A stretch of DNA of 64,000 nucleotides from Oscillospiraceae bacterium. Lineage in GTDB: Bacteria; Bacillota; Clostridia; Oscillospirales; Ruminococcaceae. Positions 8,295 to 16,546 of the stretch are shown here, piece by piece. Location of the stretch: NCBI GenBank assembly GCA_017847835.1, contig JAGASH010000007.1:146430-210429 (forward strand), read 5' to 3'. A program made the position numbers and the translations under genes. Numbering within the stretch: the first letter of the stretch is position 1; every line of letters starts with the position of its first letter. The notes below the pieces were generated by a model. That model was not told where the DNA came from. It searched no databases and saw only the letters and a list, made by a program, of their open reading frames with translations.

Positions 8295-10220
8295 TTAACC
8301 CTTCGTGTAGTTCAGCAAACCGCCCGCAAGCATCATTCCCTTGCCGCGCTCGGACAGCTCGCACTTAACCTCGTAGCTCTCGCCCTTGGTTTTGTTCTCG
8401 ACAATGATTTTGCCGTCGTTTGCGACAATATCGCGGATATTTGCGATTAACAGCTTGTCGCCCTGCTCGATTTTGTCGTAATCCGCTTCGTTTACAAATT
8501 CAAGCGGGAGAATACCGTTGTTGATGAGGTTCTGACGGTGAATTCTCGCGAAGCTCTTGCAGATTATTGCCTTAACTCCGAGGTACAGCGGAGCAAGAGC
8601 CGCGTGCTCTCTCGACGAGCCCTGACCGTAGTTCGTGCCGCCGACGATAATCGACGTGCCCGCTTCCTTTGCGCGCTTCGGGAAGGTTTCATCGCAAACC
8701 GTGAAGCAGTACTCCGAAATCGCGGGAATATTTGAACGCAGCGGGAGAATTTTCGCGCCCGCAGGCATAATGTGGTCGGTGGTGATATTGTCGCCGACTT
8801 TGAGAGTTACCGCGCTCTCGATGTTCTCGGAAAGCGGCTTGTTTACAGGGAACGGCTTGATGTTCGGACCGCGCAGAATTTCAACGCTCGGCGCTTCCTC
8901 AACCGTTGCGGGTGCAACAACCATATTATCGTTGATGAGGAACTTTTCGGGCATCACATAAGGAGGCATCTCGCCGACTGTTCTCGGGTCGGTGAACACA
9001 CCCGTTACTGCGGAAATAGCCGCGGTTTCGGGAGAAACGAGGTAAATCTCAGCGTCCTTTGTGCCGCTTCTGCCGAGGAAGTTTCTGTTGAACGTGCGCA
9101 GCGAAATACCCTTGCTGTTCGGGGACTGTCCCATACCGATACAAGGTCCGCAAGCGCTTTCGAGTATTCTCGCGCCCGCTTCAATGAGGATTGCAAGCGT
9201 GCCCTCAGCGGCAATCTGGTTGAACACCTGCTTTGAGCCGGGTGCAATCGCCAGAGAAACGTCCGGGTGAACGGTCTTGCCCTTCAAAATGTACGCAACC
9301 TTACGCATATCCTGAAGCGACGAGTTTGTGCAGGAGCCTATGCAAACCTGGTCGATTTTCATTCCCGCGAGTTCCTCGACGCTCTTGATGTTATCTGGAG
9401 AATGAGGGCAAGCTGCAAGCGGTTTAAGCTGCGACAAATCAATGTCAACAACCTCGTCATAAACAGCGTCAGCGTCTGCGGAAAGCTCCACATAATCCTC
9501 TTCTCTGCCCTGCGCTTTCAGGAATTCGAGAGTGGTTTCATCGGACGGGAAAATCGATGTTGTAGCACCGAGCTCGGCACCCATATTCGTGATTGTAGCG
9601 CGCTCGGGCACGGACAGGTACTTCACGCCTTCGCCCGTGTATTCCATAACCTTTCCTACTCCGCCCTTTACGGACAAAATTTCAAGCACCTTCAAAATAA
9701 CGTCCTTCGCGGAAACCCAGTCATTGAGTTTTCCGGTGAGGTTGATTTTGACAACCTTGGGCATTGTTATGTAATATGCTCCGCCGCCCATTGCAACCGC
9801 AACGTCAAGTCCGCCCGCGCCCATTGCGAGCATACCGATACCGCCGCCGGTAGGAGTGTGGCTGTCAGAGCCGATTAAGGTCTTGCCGGGCTTGCCGAAA
9901 CGTTCAAGGTGAACCTGATGACAGATACCGTTTCCGGGACGCGAAAACCAAATTCCGTGCTTCTTGGCAATCGAGCCGATAAAGCGGTGGTCGTCAGCAT
10001 TCTCGAAGCCGCTCTGGAGCGTGTTGTGGTCGATATAGGCAACCGAGCGCTCCGTCTTTACGCGGTCAACACCCATTGCCTCAAACTGCAGATAAGCCAT
10101 TGTTCCCGTAGCGTCCTGAGTAAGAGTCTGGTCGATTTTCAGACCGATTTCCGTACCCTTTTTCATCTCTCCGTCAACAATGTGCGCCTTGATTATCTTT
10201 TCGGTTAAAGTAAGTCCCAT
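8295..10220 (-). CDS. acn: Aconitate hydratase (short bacterial type)
   Basis: Isomerises citrate to isocitrate through cis-aconitate using a 4Fe-4S cluster. At 641 residues it is of the short type seen in Clostridia, with the LeuC-like and swivel domains fused, rather than the ~890-residue AcnA type. Cluster cysteines appear in IGSCTNSS and SACGPCIGMG; the substrate loop SDSHTPTGGGIGMLAMGAGGLD and the swivel-domain GGTNYGQGSSREHAAL are intact. The first start has AAGGAG 9 bases upstream and a strong promoter at 10256-10284. It heads the transcript that continues to the small gene and icd. Confidence 0.95.
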   Translation of the reverse strand: MGLTLTEKIIKAHIVDGEMKKGTEIGLKIDQTLTQDATGTMAYLQFEAMGVDRVKTERSVAYIDHNTLQSGFENADDHRFIGSIAKKHGIWFSRPGNGICHQVHLERFGKPGKTLIGSDSHTPTGGGIGMLAMGAGGLDVAVAMGGGAYYITMPKVVKINLTGKLNDWVSAKDVILKVLEILSVKGGVGKVMEYTGEGVKYLSVPERATITNMGAELGATTSIFPSDETTLEFLKAQGREEDYVELSADADAVYDEVVDIDLSQLKPLAACPHSPDNIKSVEELAGMKIDQVCIGSCTNSSLQDMRKVAYILKGKTVHPDVSLAIAPGSKQVFNQIAAEGTLAILIEAGARILESACGPCIGMGQSPNSKGISLRTFNRNFLGRSGTKDAEIYLVSPETAAISAVTGVFTDPRTVGEMPPYVMPEKFLINDNMVVAPATVEEAPSVEILRGPNIKPFPVNKPLSENIESAVTLKVGDNITTDHIMPAGAKILPLRSNIPAISEYCFTVCDETFPKRAKEAGTSIIVGGTNYGQGSSREHAALAPLYLGVKAIICKSFARIHRQNLINNGILPLEFVNEADYDKIEQGDKLLIANIRDIVANDGKIIVENKTKGESYEVKCELSERGKGMMLAGGLLNYTKG

Positions 10221-10255
10221 TTTTCATTACTCCTTGAAATTAATTTTGCAATCTC

Positions 10256-10284
10256 ATTATACTACATATTGCAAAAAAAGTCAA
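10256..10284 (-). promoter_or_regulatory. Sigma-A-type promoter of aconitase
   Basis: Minus-strand TTGACT (10279-10284), 17-base spacer, perfect TATAAT (10256-10261), 35 bases before the acn start. Confidence 0.85.
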
Positions 10285-10290
10285 GAGAAT

Positions 10291-10320
10291 AAAAAAATTC
10301 CCCCAAAAACGGGGGAATTC
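10291..10320 (-). terminator. Intrinsic terminator after DUF5662 gene
   Basis: On the minus strand GGAATTCCCCC pairs with GGGGGAATT across a short T-rich loop, followed by seven T. It lies 4 bases past the DUF5662 stop and would end the FMN-riboswitch operon. Confidence 0.88.
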
Positions 10321-10323
10321 CTG

Positions 10324-10869
10324 TCAATAATCCTTGTTCTGTCGCACAAAAGCCTTGATATACGCGAAAGTTTCCTTTTCGCCCTTTTCAGCAAGCATTC
10401 TGAGCCACTTTTCGAGCAAATCCGAGGTTTCCGGGTGGATAACCCTGTTCGCCTTTCCGCGCTCGAAATAATTCAACGCGCAGTCGTCGGTGTAGTTTTT
10501 GCCCTGATAAATCTTGCTCGCGGCAACCCTGTCACAGAACATCTCCGCGACAAACCGAAGCGGCATTTTCACGGGCTCGTTTCGGCGGGTTTTCGGGTTG
10601 TAGTCAAGCCAGTACTCGAAGTGATGACGGTTTCTGCCCTTGTGGTGAAGCCACGCTTTTGAGTAACCGTAAGCCTCGCGCTCTCCCTCGTTCGGGGACC
10701 GCGTTCCCTGATAAAACCGCGCTCCCTGCGAAAACTCCGTCGGCGTGTATTTCGACAAATCGTGCCGAAGCCCCTGCCACAAAATCCCGACTTTCGCGCA
10801 GTGAGCAATAACCTTGTGTCGGTGCTTTGTTATGGTGCGAAAATGCTTTACAGCTTGTGTGAACGACAT
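10324..10869 (-). CDS. DUF5662 family protein in the riboflavin operon
   Basis: A 181-residue soluble protein that I place in DUF5662, a family of unknown function common in Clostridia and phages. Conserved features visible are an N-terminal HRHKVIAHC, then GLRHDLSKYTPTEF, HHKGRNRHHFEYW and a helical C-terminal half; the His/Asp pattern (HDLSKY, HHKGRNRHH) looks like an HD-type or metal-binding arrangement, which is inference. The start ATG has a GGAG site. It begins 12 bases after the riboflavin transporter gene with no promoter or terminator between, and a strong terminator follows, so it should be transcribed under the same FMN riboswitch. Confidence 0.8.
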   Translation of the reverse strand: MSFTQAVKHFRTITKHRHKVIAHCAKVGILWQGLRHDLSKYTPTEFSQGARFYQGTRSPNEGEREAYGYSKAWLHHKGRNRHHFEYWLDYNPKTRRNEPVKMPLRFVAEMFCDRVAASKIYQGKNYTDDCALNYFERGKANRVIHPETSDLLEKWLRMLAEKGEKETFAYIKAFVRQNKDY

Positions 10870-10881
10870 AAATTCTCCATT

Positions 10882-11499
10882 TTATTTGTCCCGATAAATG
10901 TTGCTGAATACCGGTCGTAGGTGCTTGTAGAGGAACAGCGAGAACAGCGCCGCTATCAAGCCTTTCACAAACGTGAACGGCACGTTGAATATCAGCAGAC
11001 ACTCCGCGATATTGTTTACATTCGGGTTGATTTTCTGATACATTCCGATAATTGCCTGCATCGGAACAATCATCTTGTCGAAAAGCGGGTAGATGAGGAA
11101 ATAGTTCGACACAAAGCCGAAAACCGCCATTGTAACCGCTCCGACAGCGCAAGCGATAATTGCGCGCGACAGCTTTTTCTTCTTGTGAGCGATAATTCCC
11201 GCGGGCAGTACCAGAGCAACACCCAAGATAAAGTTGGACAGCTCTCCAACGCAGCCCGTGCTTGATGTGATACAGCCGATTGCGTTCTTGATAAGGCAGA
11301 CAAAAACGCCCGAAACAGGTCCCATTGTCAGCGACGCAAGCATTGCGGGTGCGTCCGAGAAATCGAAGCTTATGAAGCTCGGCATAATCGGAATTTTTAT
11401 CTCAAATTCCGACAGCACATACGATACCGCTGCCATAAGCGCAGTGAACACAAGCCATCTTACGTCCACTTTTCTCTCTTGTTTTACCGTGTTTTCCAT
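10882..11499 (-). CDS. ribU: Riboflavin ECF transporter S component
   Basis: Substrate-binding membrane subunit of an energy-coupling-factor transporter, most likely for riboflavin. The 205-residue product has five or six hydrophobic segments, with the S-component pattern near the N-terminus (SYVLSEFEIKIPIMPSF, ISFDFSDAPAML, GPVSGVFVCLIKN). The riboflavin assignment rests on the FMN riboswitch immediately upstream. I chose the ATG at 11499 (AAAGGGA ribosome site); a longer frame opens at 11610 but would start inside the riboswitch and read through its terminator. The gene is followed directly by a DUF5662 gene. Confidence 0.9.
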   Translation of the reverse strand: MENTVKQERKVDVRWLVFTALMAAVSYVLSEFEIKIPIMPSFISFDFSDAPAMLASLTMGPVSGVFVCLIKNAIGCITSSTGCVGELSNFILGVALVLPAGIIAHKKKKLSRAIIACAVGAVTMAVFGFVSNYFLIYPLFDKMIVPMQAIIGMYQKINPNVNNIAECLLIFNVPFTFVKGLIAALFSLFLYKHLRPVFSNIYRDK

Positions 11500-11530
11500 T
11501 GAAGTCCCTTTCCTCAGGGTTTGCCTTTGT

Positions 11531-11574
11531 CGAACAAAAATCCCGATTTCCGGACAAAAATCCAAAAATCGGGG
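11531..11574 (-). terminator. Riboswitch-controlled terminator before ribU
   Basis: On the minus strand CCCGATTT pairs with AAATCGGG around a 16-base loop, followed by ATTTTTGTT. It lies between the FMN aptamer and the ribU start, as expected for an expression platform working by transcription attenuation. Confidence 0.8.
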
Positions 11575-11602
11575 ACGCAAATATAGACTATTTGTGTTCT
11601 GT

Positions 11603-11722
11603 TCTTTCATCCGGACTATACCGTCGGTATTGGAATTTCACCAATTCAACAGCCGTTCTCTCAAACAGCCGCTCGCGGACTTTAACCGCCGGTGGGGACT
11701 TGCACCCCGCCCCGAAACAGAT
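11603..11722 (-). promoter_or_regulatory. FMN riboswitch (RFN element)
   Basis: Minus-strand sequence matches the RFN consensus in order: a GGGGCGGGGTGCAAGTCCCC segment, then ACCGGCGGT, AGTCCGCGA, a GCTGTTGAATTGGTGAAATTCC-type arm, ACCGACGGT, and the closing AGTCCGGATGAAAGA. FMN binding should favour the downstream terminator and switch off ribU and the DUF5662 gene. Confidence 0.95.
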
Positions 11723-11754
11723 AATAATGTATTTGTGAGTTATCTCACCATTAC

Positions 11755-11783
11755 ATTATATTACATCTGCCCGAATTTGTCAA
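11755..11783 (-). promoter_or_regulatory. Promoter of FMN-riboswitch operon
   Basis: Minus-strand TTGACA (11778-11783), 17-base spacer, perfect TATAAT (11755-11760), about 32 bases before the aptamer and only a few bases past the yicC stop. Confidence 0.87.
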
Positions 11784-11789
11784 GGGGTT

Positions 11790-12668
11790 TTACTCGATAT
11801 TCTGGATTTGTTCGCGGATTTTTTCAATCTCGCTCTTCTGGTCAACGACAACCTTCGTAACCTCGATATCCTGCACCTTCGAGCCGATTGTGTTGGTTTC
11901 GCGGTTCATCTCCTGAACGAGAAAATCCAGCTTTCTGCCTATCGGCTCGCTGCTTTCAATCATACCGCGGAGCTGCGAAAGATGTGAGCGCAGACGCACG
12001 GTTTCCTCGTCGACAGCGGTTTTCTCGGAGAAAATTCCCGCTTCAAGCAGAATTCTGCCCTCGTCCACATTCTTTCCGTCAAGCACCTCGCACATTCTGT
12101 CGTAAAGACGCTTGCGGTAATCCTCGACAATTTTCGGCGAACGCTCCTCGATAAACTCAACGTTCTTCTCGATAACCGCAGCACGCGCGAGAATATCCGC
12201 ACGCATTTTTTCACCCTCGGTTTCGCGCATTTTCACGAAATTCGCAAGCGCCTGTTCAAGCACGCTTTTGAGGTCTTCCCAGAGCTGTTCCTCGTCGGTT
12301 TCGGCTTTTACAACGGTGAACGCGTCGGGTATTCTCATTACATTCGACAGCGCGAGGTCGTCGGTGAGATTGAACTCGTCCTTGATTTCACGCAGCGCCG
12401 ATATGTAATCCGAGATTACTTCCTTGTTTACGGTGATTTTTTCTGTTACCGCAGCGACATTCTGCACAAGAACGGAAACTTCAACCTTTCCGCGGGAAAT
12501 CTTGCCGTAAAGAAACGATTTTATGCGCTCCTCCGCGAAATTCAAACTTCTCGGCAAACGGCAGGAAAATTCGTAATAACGGTGATTTACCGCGCGGATT
12601 TCAACCGTGATATCGCGCCCGTTCAAAACCGCCTCGGCTCTTCCGAAGCCGGTCATACTTTTAATCAT
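11790..12668 (-). CDS. YicC family endoribonuclease-like protein
   Basis: A 292-residue protein with both YicC-family halves: the N-terminal MIKSMTGFGRAE and IRAVNHRYYEFSCRLPRSL motifs, and the C-terminal DUF1732 segment ending in GRKLDFLVQEMNRETNTIGSK-type sequence. YicC proteins are reported as RNA-degrading enzymes in E. coli (RhyB-related) and are widely conserved; the cellular role in Clostridia is not clear. In many Firmicutes yicC precedes gmk and rpoZ, but here it ends the operon and the riboflavin operon follows. It starts 14 bases after the acyltransferase-like gene. Confidence 0.92.
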   Translation of the reverse strand: MIKSMTGFGRAEAVLNGRDITVEIRAVNHRYYEFSCRLPRSLNFAEERIKSFLYGKISRGKVEVSVLVQNVAAVTEKITVNKEVISDYISALREIKDEFNLTDDLALSNVMRIPDAFTVVKAETDEEQLWEDLKSVLEQALANFVKMRETEGEKMRADILARAAVIEKNVEFIEERSPKIVEDYRKRLYDRMCEVLDGKNVDEGRILLEAGIFSEKTAVDEETVRLRSHLSQLRGMIESSEPIGRKLDFLVQEMNRETNTIGSKVQDIEVTKVVVDQKSEIEKIREQIQNIE

Positions 12669-12682
12669 AGCTTTTCTCCTTT

Positions 12683-13228
12683 TCAGCTCTTTATCGCACT
12701 TTTTCTTTCAATAAATTTCAGTAATCTCGGTCGGTTGAACCGCTGAATTGCCACGAACAAAAAATCGCTGAGTGCCGCGGCGACAGATGTTGCGAAAAAC
12801 ACCCAGAAATACCCGAACGGAATTGCCAGAAACATCGAAAAAAGTCCCGCAGCAGCGCAGCATTCGTGGACGATTTCCGCCTGACAGCCTGCCTTTATCA
12901 CCTGTACGGGAGTTCTCTTTTCAAGCGAGAACAAGTCCTCGTCCGCAGCAGGAAGATAATACTTCCACTTTTTCACACTAAGCGTTTTGTACAGTTTTTT
13001 CTCAAAACCGCGCTCGGAAAACCATTCCCGCTTGTAGTTAACGTCGTTTTTGAGGAAATAATCGAACAGCCCGCCGATAACCAGCCGTATTGTAAAATGA
13101 TAGCAAATCGTCATTGCTACAATACCGAGCGTGAAGAATATCGAACTTTTTGTGCCGAGAAATACTCCCCAGAACGCGAAAAACATCGCAAGCGACACAC
13201 CCGAAACCGCGAACATTTTCTTAACCAT
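12683..13228 (-). CDS. Membrane protein resembling the CrtO acyltransferase family
   Basis: A 181-residue integral membrane protein with hydrophobic segments at about 6-25, 30-52 and 125-160. A KKWKYYLPAA motif followed by an HECCAA segment and the C-terminal IQRFNRPRL resemble the small glycosyl-diaponeurosporenoate acyltransferase (CrtO) family, where WK-LP and QRYNRxRL motifs occur; no carotenoid genes are visible here, so the substrate is unknown. It starts by overlapping the end of the PLP-enzyme gene by 8 bases, with an AAAGG ribosome site inside that gene, and is followed by yicC. The family call is from motif memory and moderately sure. Confidence 0.6.
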   Translation of the reverse strand: MVKKMFAVSGVSLAMFFAFWGVFLGTKSSIFFTLGIVAMTICYHFTIRLVIGGLFDYFLKNDVNYKREWFSERGFEKKLYKTLSVKKWKYYLPAADEDLFSLEKRTPVQVIKAGCQAEIVHECCAAAGLFSMFLAIPFGYFWVFFATSVAAALSDFLFVAIQRFNRPRLLKFIERKSAIKS

Positions 13229-14474
13229 TTTTTCTGCCTTTCAGTATTCTGTCGGCGGCAAGCATTATTCCCGTTTTGCCCGTCGAGAACGTCAGTCCGC
13301 CCTGAACCCAAGCTGCAAACGGCTCTCGAAGCGGAGCGTCCGCGGAAAGCTCGATTGACGCACCCATTGTAAACGCGCCCGCAGCCATTATCACCTTGCT
13401 GTCATAGCCCGGCATATCCCACGGCTCGGGCATCGCCGAGCTGTCGACGGGAGAGCCGCTCTGAATGCCCTCGCAGAAGCGTATCAGCTCGTCTGCACCG
13501 TTCAGCTTTATCGCAGCGATTATATCCGTGCGCTTTTCGTTATACCTCGGGAACACCTCGTACCCGAATTCCTCGAAAAGTGCCGCCGCAAACACCGACG
13601 TTTTCAGTGCCGCACAAACTGCCTCGGGCGCGTGGAACAAGCCGAGATACATTCCGCGGAGCTGGTTAAGCGAGCAGCCTACTTCTTTTCCCGCGCCGGG
13701 AGTTGTCAGACGGTAAGCGCACTGCTCGATTAAATCCGCGCGGCCTGCTATGTAACCGCCCGTTTCGGCAATTCCGCCGCCTAAGTTCTTGATTAAACTT
13801 CCGACAATCAAATCCGCGCCGACAGCCGTAGGCTCGCGCTTTTCCACAAGCTCACCGTAACAGTTATCGACAAGCACAATGCACTCGGGATTTACCGATT
13901 TCACGGCTTTTATAATCTTCTCAATCGTGTCGATATCGTAGGAAGGACGAAGCGAATATCCGCGCGAACGCTGAATATAAGCCGCTTTGCAGTCCTTTGC
14001 GTTCTCCGAAATTTTCGCGTAATCGGGCAAGCCGTTCTCGTCAAGGTCAATCACGCTGCTCGTTATCCCATAATCGCGCAGAGAACCGACATTCTCCCCG
14101 AAAACCGCTTCCTGTATCGTGTCGTAAGGCATTCCCGTGGTGAACAGAATTTTGTCGCGGTTTCTGAGGATACCGAAAAGCGCCGTGACAATCGCGTGAG
14201 TGCCGTTCACGAAATTGTGCCGTACAAGCGCGTCCTCCGCTCCCAAAACCTGCGCGAAAACCGCGTCCAGCTTGTCCCTGCCCTCGTCGCCGTAGCCGTA
14301 GCCCGTCGTGCCTTTGAGGTGCATTTCGCTCACTCTGTTATCGATAAACGCGCGCAAAACTCTCCTGCCGTTGTATTCGCACAGCTCGTCAAGCTCCGCG
14401 AAACGCTCCGCGCACTTTTTCATCGCAGCCTCAGCCGCTTTTTCAACCTCGGGTGAAAACTCAAAAAAATCCAT
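13221..14474 (-). CDS. Methionine gamma-lyase family PLP protein (YnbB type)
   Basis: A 417-residue pyridoxal-phosphate protein of the group often called aluminium-resistance or methionine gamma-lyase family protein. It has a cystathionine-lyase fold: a GTTGYGYGDEGRDKLD motif, a VRHNFVNGTHAIV cofactor-contact region, VDNCYGELVE (Asp for the pyridine nitrogen) and the Schiff-base Lys in GSLIKNLGGGIAETGGY. Substrate is not established in the family. The start ATG has GGAG 6 bases upstream. It is the first gene of a three-gene run with the CrtO-like protein and yicC. Confidence 0.88.
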   Translation of the reverse strand: MDFFEFSPEVEKAAEAAMKKCAERFAELDELCEYNGRRVLRAFIDNRVSEMHLKGTTGYGYGDEGRDKLDAVFAQVLGAEDALVRHNFVNGTHAIVTALFGILRNRDKILFTTGMPYDTIQEAVFGENVGSLRDYGITSSVIDLDENGLPDYAKISENAKDCKAAYIQRSRGYSLRPSYDIDTIEKIIKAVKSVNPECIVLVDNCYGELVEKREPTAVGADLIVGSLIKNLGGGIAETGGYIAGRADLIEQCAYRLTTPGAGKEVGCSLNQLRGMYLGLFHAPEAVCAALKTSVFAAALFEEFGYEVFPRYNEKRTDIIAAIKLNGADELIRFCEGIQSGSPVDSSAMPEPWDMPGYDSKVIMAAGAFTMGASIELSADAPLREPFAAWVQGGLTFSTGKTGIMLAADRILKGRKNG

Positions 14475-14623
14475 TATAAGCTCCTAGCCGGGCAGCGTGA
14501 CGCTGCACCCTATTTTAAACAAAATAATCTTTGGTCAAGTATTTTGCCCGCAAGCAACAAAACATTTCTCATTATAATTATAACTTTTTTCCTCTCAAAT
14601 GTCAATAGCCATTTTGTCCGCAA

Positions 14624-14652
14624 TCATAAACCGTACATTCCAAACATAGTAT
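14624..14652 (+). promoter_or_regulatory. Possible sigma-E promoter of spoIIID
   Basis: TCATAAA (14624-14630), 14 bases, CATAGTAT (14645-14652), resembling the sigma-E pattern that drives spoIIID in Bacillus. No good sigma-A promoter is visible in this 216-base gap. Resemblance only. Confidence 0.35.
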
Positions 14653-14690
14653 TTACTGTTCCGTAAAACAACTCAAGAGGGGGTATTTCA

Positions 14691-14978
14691 TTGAAGCAGT
14701 ACGGCGAAGGAAATGAAGAAAGATGCGTCATTCTCGGAAATTATATCGTGCAGAACAACGCTACCGTAAGAAGTACCGCAAAACAGTTCGGAATCAGCAA
14801 AAGCACGGTTCATCAGGATATAACCACAAAGCTTGAAAAGGCAAACAAACGCCTTTACGACGAGGTTAAAACTGTTCTTGACAAAAACAAGCAGGAACGG
14901 CACATTCGCGGCGGAGAAGCCACAAAGCAAAAATATCAGGCGCTCAAAAGCAAAAAACAGACGGTTTTCCAAAAATGA
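14691..14978 (+). CDS. spoIIID: Sporulation transcriptional regulator SpoIIID
   Basis: Small DNA-binding protein (95 residues) that acts in the mother cell during sporulation, switching gene sets between sigma-E and sigma-K stages. The central helix-turn-helix is clear (ATVRSTAKQFGISKSTVHQDIT), followed by the conserved basic tail (RHIRGGEATKQKYQ). Length matches the usual 80-95. The start is TTG, set by a strong AGAGGGGG ribosome site 8 bases upstream. It stands alone with its own terminator, and its neighbours are unrelated. Confidence 0.95.
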   Translation: MKQYGEGNEERCVILGNYIVQNNATVRSTAKQFGISKSTVHQDITTKLEKANKRLYDEVKTVLDKNKQERHIRGGEATKQKYQALKSKKQTVFQK

Positions 14979-14989
14979 TTTACGCCAAA

Positions 14990-15024
14990 CCCCCGAACCT
15001 TTGTTCGGGGGCGTCTTTTATTTA
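14990..15024 (+). terminator. Intrinsic terminator after spoIIID
   Basis: CCCCCGAAC / GTTCGGGGG stem with a CTTT loop, then CGTCTTTTATTT. It lies 12 bases past the stop and may also serve the converging GH16 gene, though the T-run on that side is poor. Confidence 0.88.
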
Positions 15025-16463
15025 GCCGATTTCCTCAACTCTTACATTTTTGAGGTAGAAAGTAGCTGTCGAGCCGCGGTTTCCGAGGTTAAACTCAAGT
15101 CTGCCGTTCGGGTCGGTCTTGTCCTTCATCTCAAACTCGTAGGTGTAGGTCTTCCAATCGGTAGAGATTGTTTCGGTTGTATCCTCAAGATATCTAATCC
15201 AACCGGCAGTCGGTGCGGATACGCAAACCACGATATCTCTCTGCTCGTCAACCTTTGCGTCAAAGGTTACCTTATACTTCTTGCCCTTAATCATAGGAAG
15301 CTCGGGCTGTACAAGCTGAACGGAATAGTCAACGCTGCCTTCCTTCTCGGAAGTGATAACAAGCATATTATCCTTGATTTCAGCTGCGCCTGCGCCTCCC
15401 TGAGCAAGCAGGAACTTCCAGTTTACATCATCTGTAAGGTCCTCTGCCTCAGCGAAATCGCCGTTGTAGATAAAGTTTCCGTCCGCAAGAGGCTCACGGA
15501 ATTTGCTTTCGGGCTTCTTTACGTTTGTGTCGTAGGAAGGCTTCTGATAAACTCTTACATAGTCAATCTCAAATTCAGCCTTGCTGAAATCGGTTGTAGC
15601 GTCGGGATTTCCGGGCCAGTTTCCGCCGACAGCAAGGTTCATCTGAACGAAAAAAGGCTGATTGAACGGTGCGGGATAAGGCTTTTCGTCCTCGCCCTTG
15701 ACAGCGGTAAACCAGTCGTTTACGGTAAGGCAGAGATTTCCGTCGATATAGTAGCGGAATTCACCGGGCTCCCACTCAACAGAATACTCGTGGAAGTCGT
15801 TTGCAAAGGTCTTGCCGCCCGTGAGGACAACCTTTCCCTGCTGCTCTGCGTGAGGCTCGCCGTAGTGGATTGTCGCATAAGCGGTGTCAACCTGATTGCC
15901 GAGAACCTCCATAATGTCGATTTCACCGCACTTAGGCCACTGACCGTAAAAGCTCTCGTCCTGCGGCATCATCCAGATTGCGGGCCAAAGTCCCTGTCCC
16001 TCGGGAACCTTTGCGCTTACAACAACCTTTCCGTATGTAAAGTCCTTCTTGTTCTGGGAATTTACCTTGCCCGAGGTGTAGTACTCCTTGCCGTCCTTTT
16101 CGGTCTTGATTGCCTTCAGAACAAGCTTCCGTCGCGAACGAAAATGTTGTCATCGGACGCGGTGTACTCCTGAAGCTCGTTGTTTGTCCAGCCGGGCTCG
16201 CGAAGCTCTCTTGTCCAGATTTCCTCGTTGAGCTTGTCGCCGTCAAACTCGTCGTTCCAAAGGAGATTATATCCCGCGATTTCAATCGAGGGCTTTTCCT
16301 CGGGAGCCGAAGATGTAGACTCGGTCGAAGATGTGGAGTCGTTTGTCGATGTGGTCGTACTCTCGGTGCTTGAAGAGCTGTTGCCTGCGTTTGAGCAGCC
16401 CGAAAGAACGCTTGCGAGCATAACCGCAGCGGCAGAAATGCTCAGAATTCTTTTGTTTTTCAT
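15022..16463 (-). pseudogene. GH16 beta-glucanase lipoprotein with CBM, frameshifted
   Basis: A secreted glycoside hydrolase family 16 enzyme (laminarinase/lichenase type) broken by one missing base. The first part (16463 to about 16122) has a signal peptide with lipobox LSGC, a Ser/Thr-rich linker (about residues 24-52) and the GH16 start (YNLLWNDEFDGD, ELQEYTASDDN). At about 16122 the frame hits a stop; dropping back by one base restores LKAIKTEKDGKEY and SAKVPEGQGLWPAIWMMP, then the catalytic EIDIME (nucleophile and acid/base Glu) and a C-terminal carbohydrate-binding module of CBM4_9 type (about 140 residues). One extra G in the GGAAGCTTG-TTCTG stretch would restore the frame, so it is either a recent pseudogene or a sequencing error. 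It follows the tsf terminator. Confidence 0.85.
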
Positions 16464-16480
16464 AAGTATCTCCCTTGTTC

Positions 16481-16528
16481 TTTTTTATAAAAAGCCATCT
16501 TGACGAGTTGTTTTCATCAAGATGGCTT
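16481..16528 (-). terminator. Intrinsic terminator after tsf
   Basis: On the minus strand AAGCCATCTTGA pairs with TCAAGATGGCTT around a short loop and runs into TTTTTATAAAAAAG, 18 bases past the tsf stop. Confidence 0.88.
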
Positions 16529-16546
16529 AATCACATAACCGAAGAA

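Noticed and set aside
11500..11610. N-terminal extension of ribU
   Set aside because: It would begin inside the FMN aptamer and cross the terminator; no membrane or family features in it.
14833..16173. 446-codon plus-strand frame across spoIIID and the GH16 gene
   Set aside because: It overlaps spoIIID in another frame and runs antisense to the GH16 domain; no sensible protein motifs.
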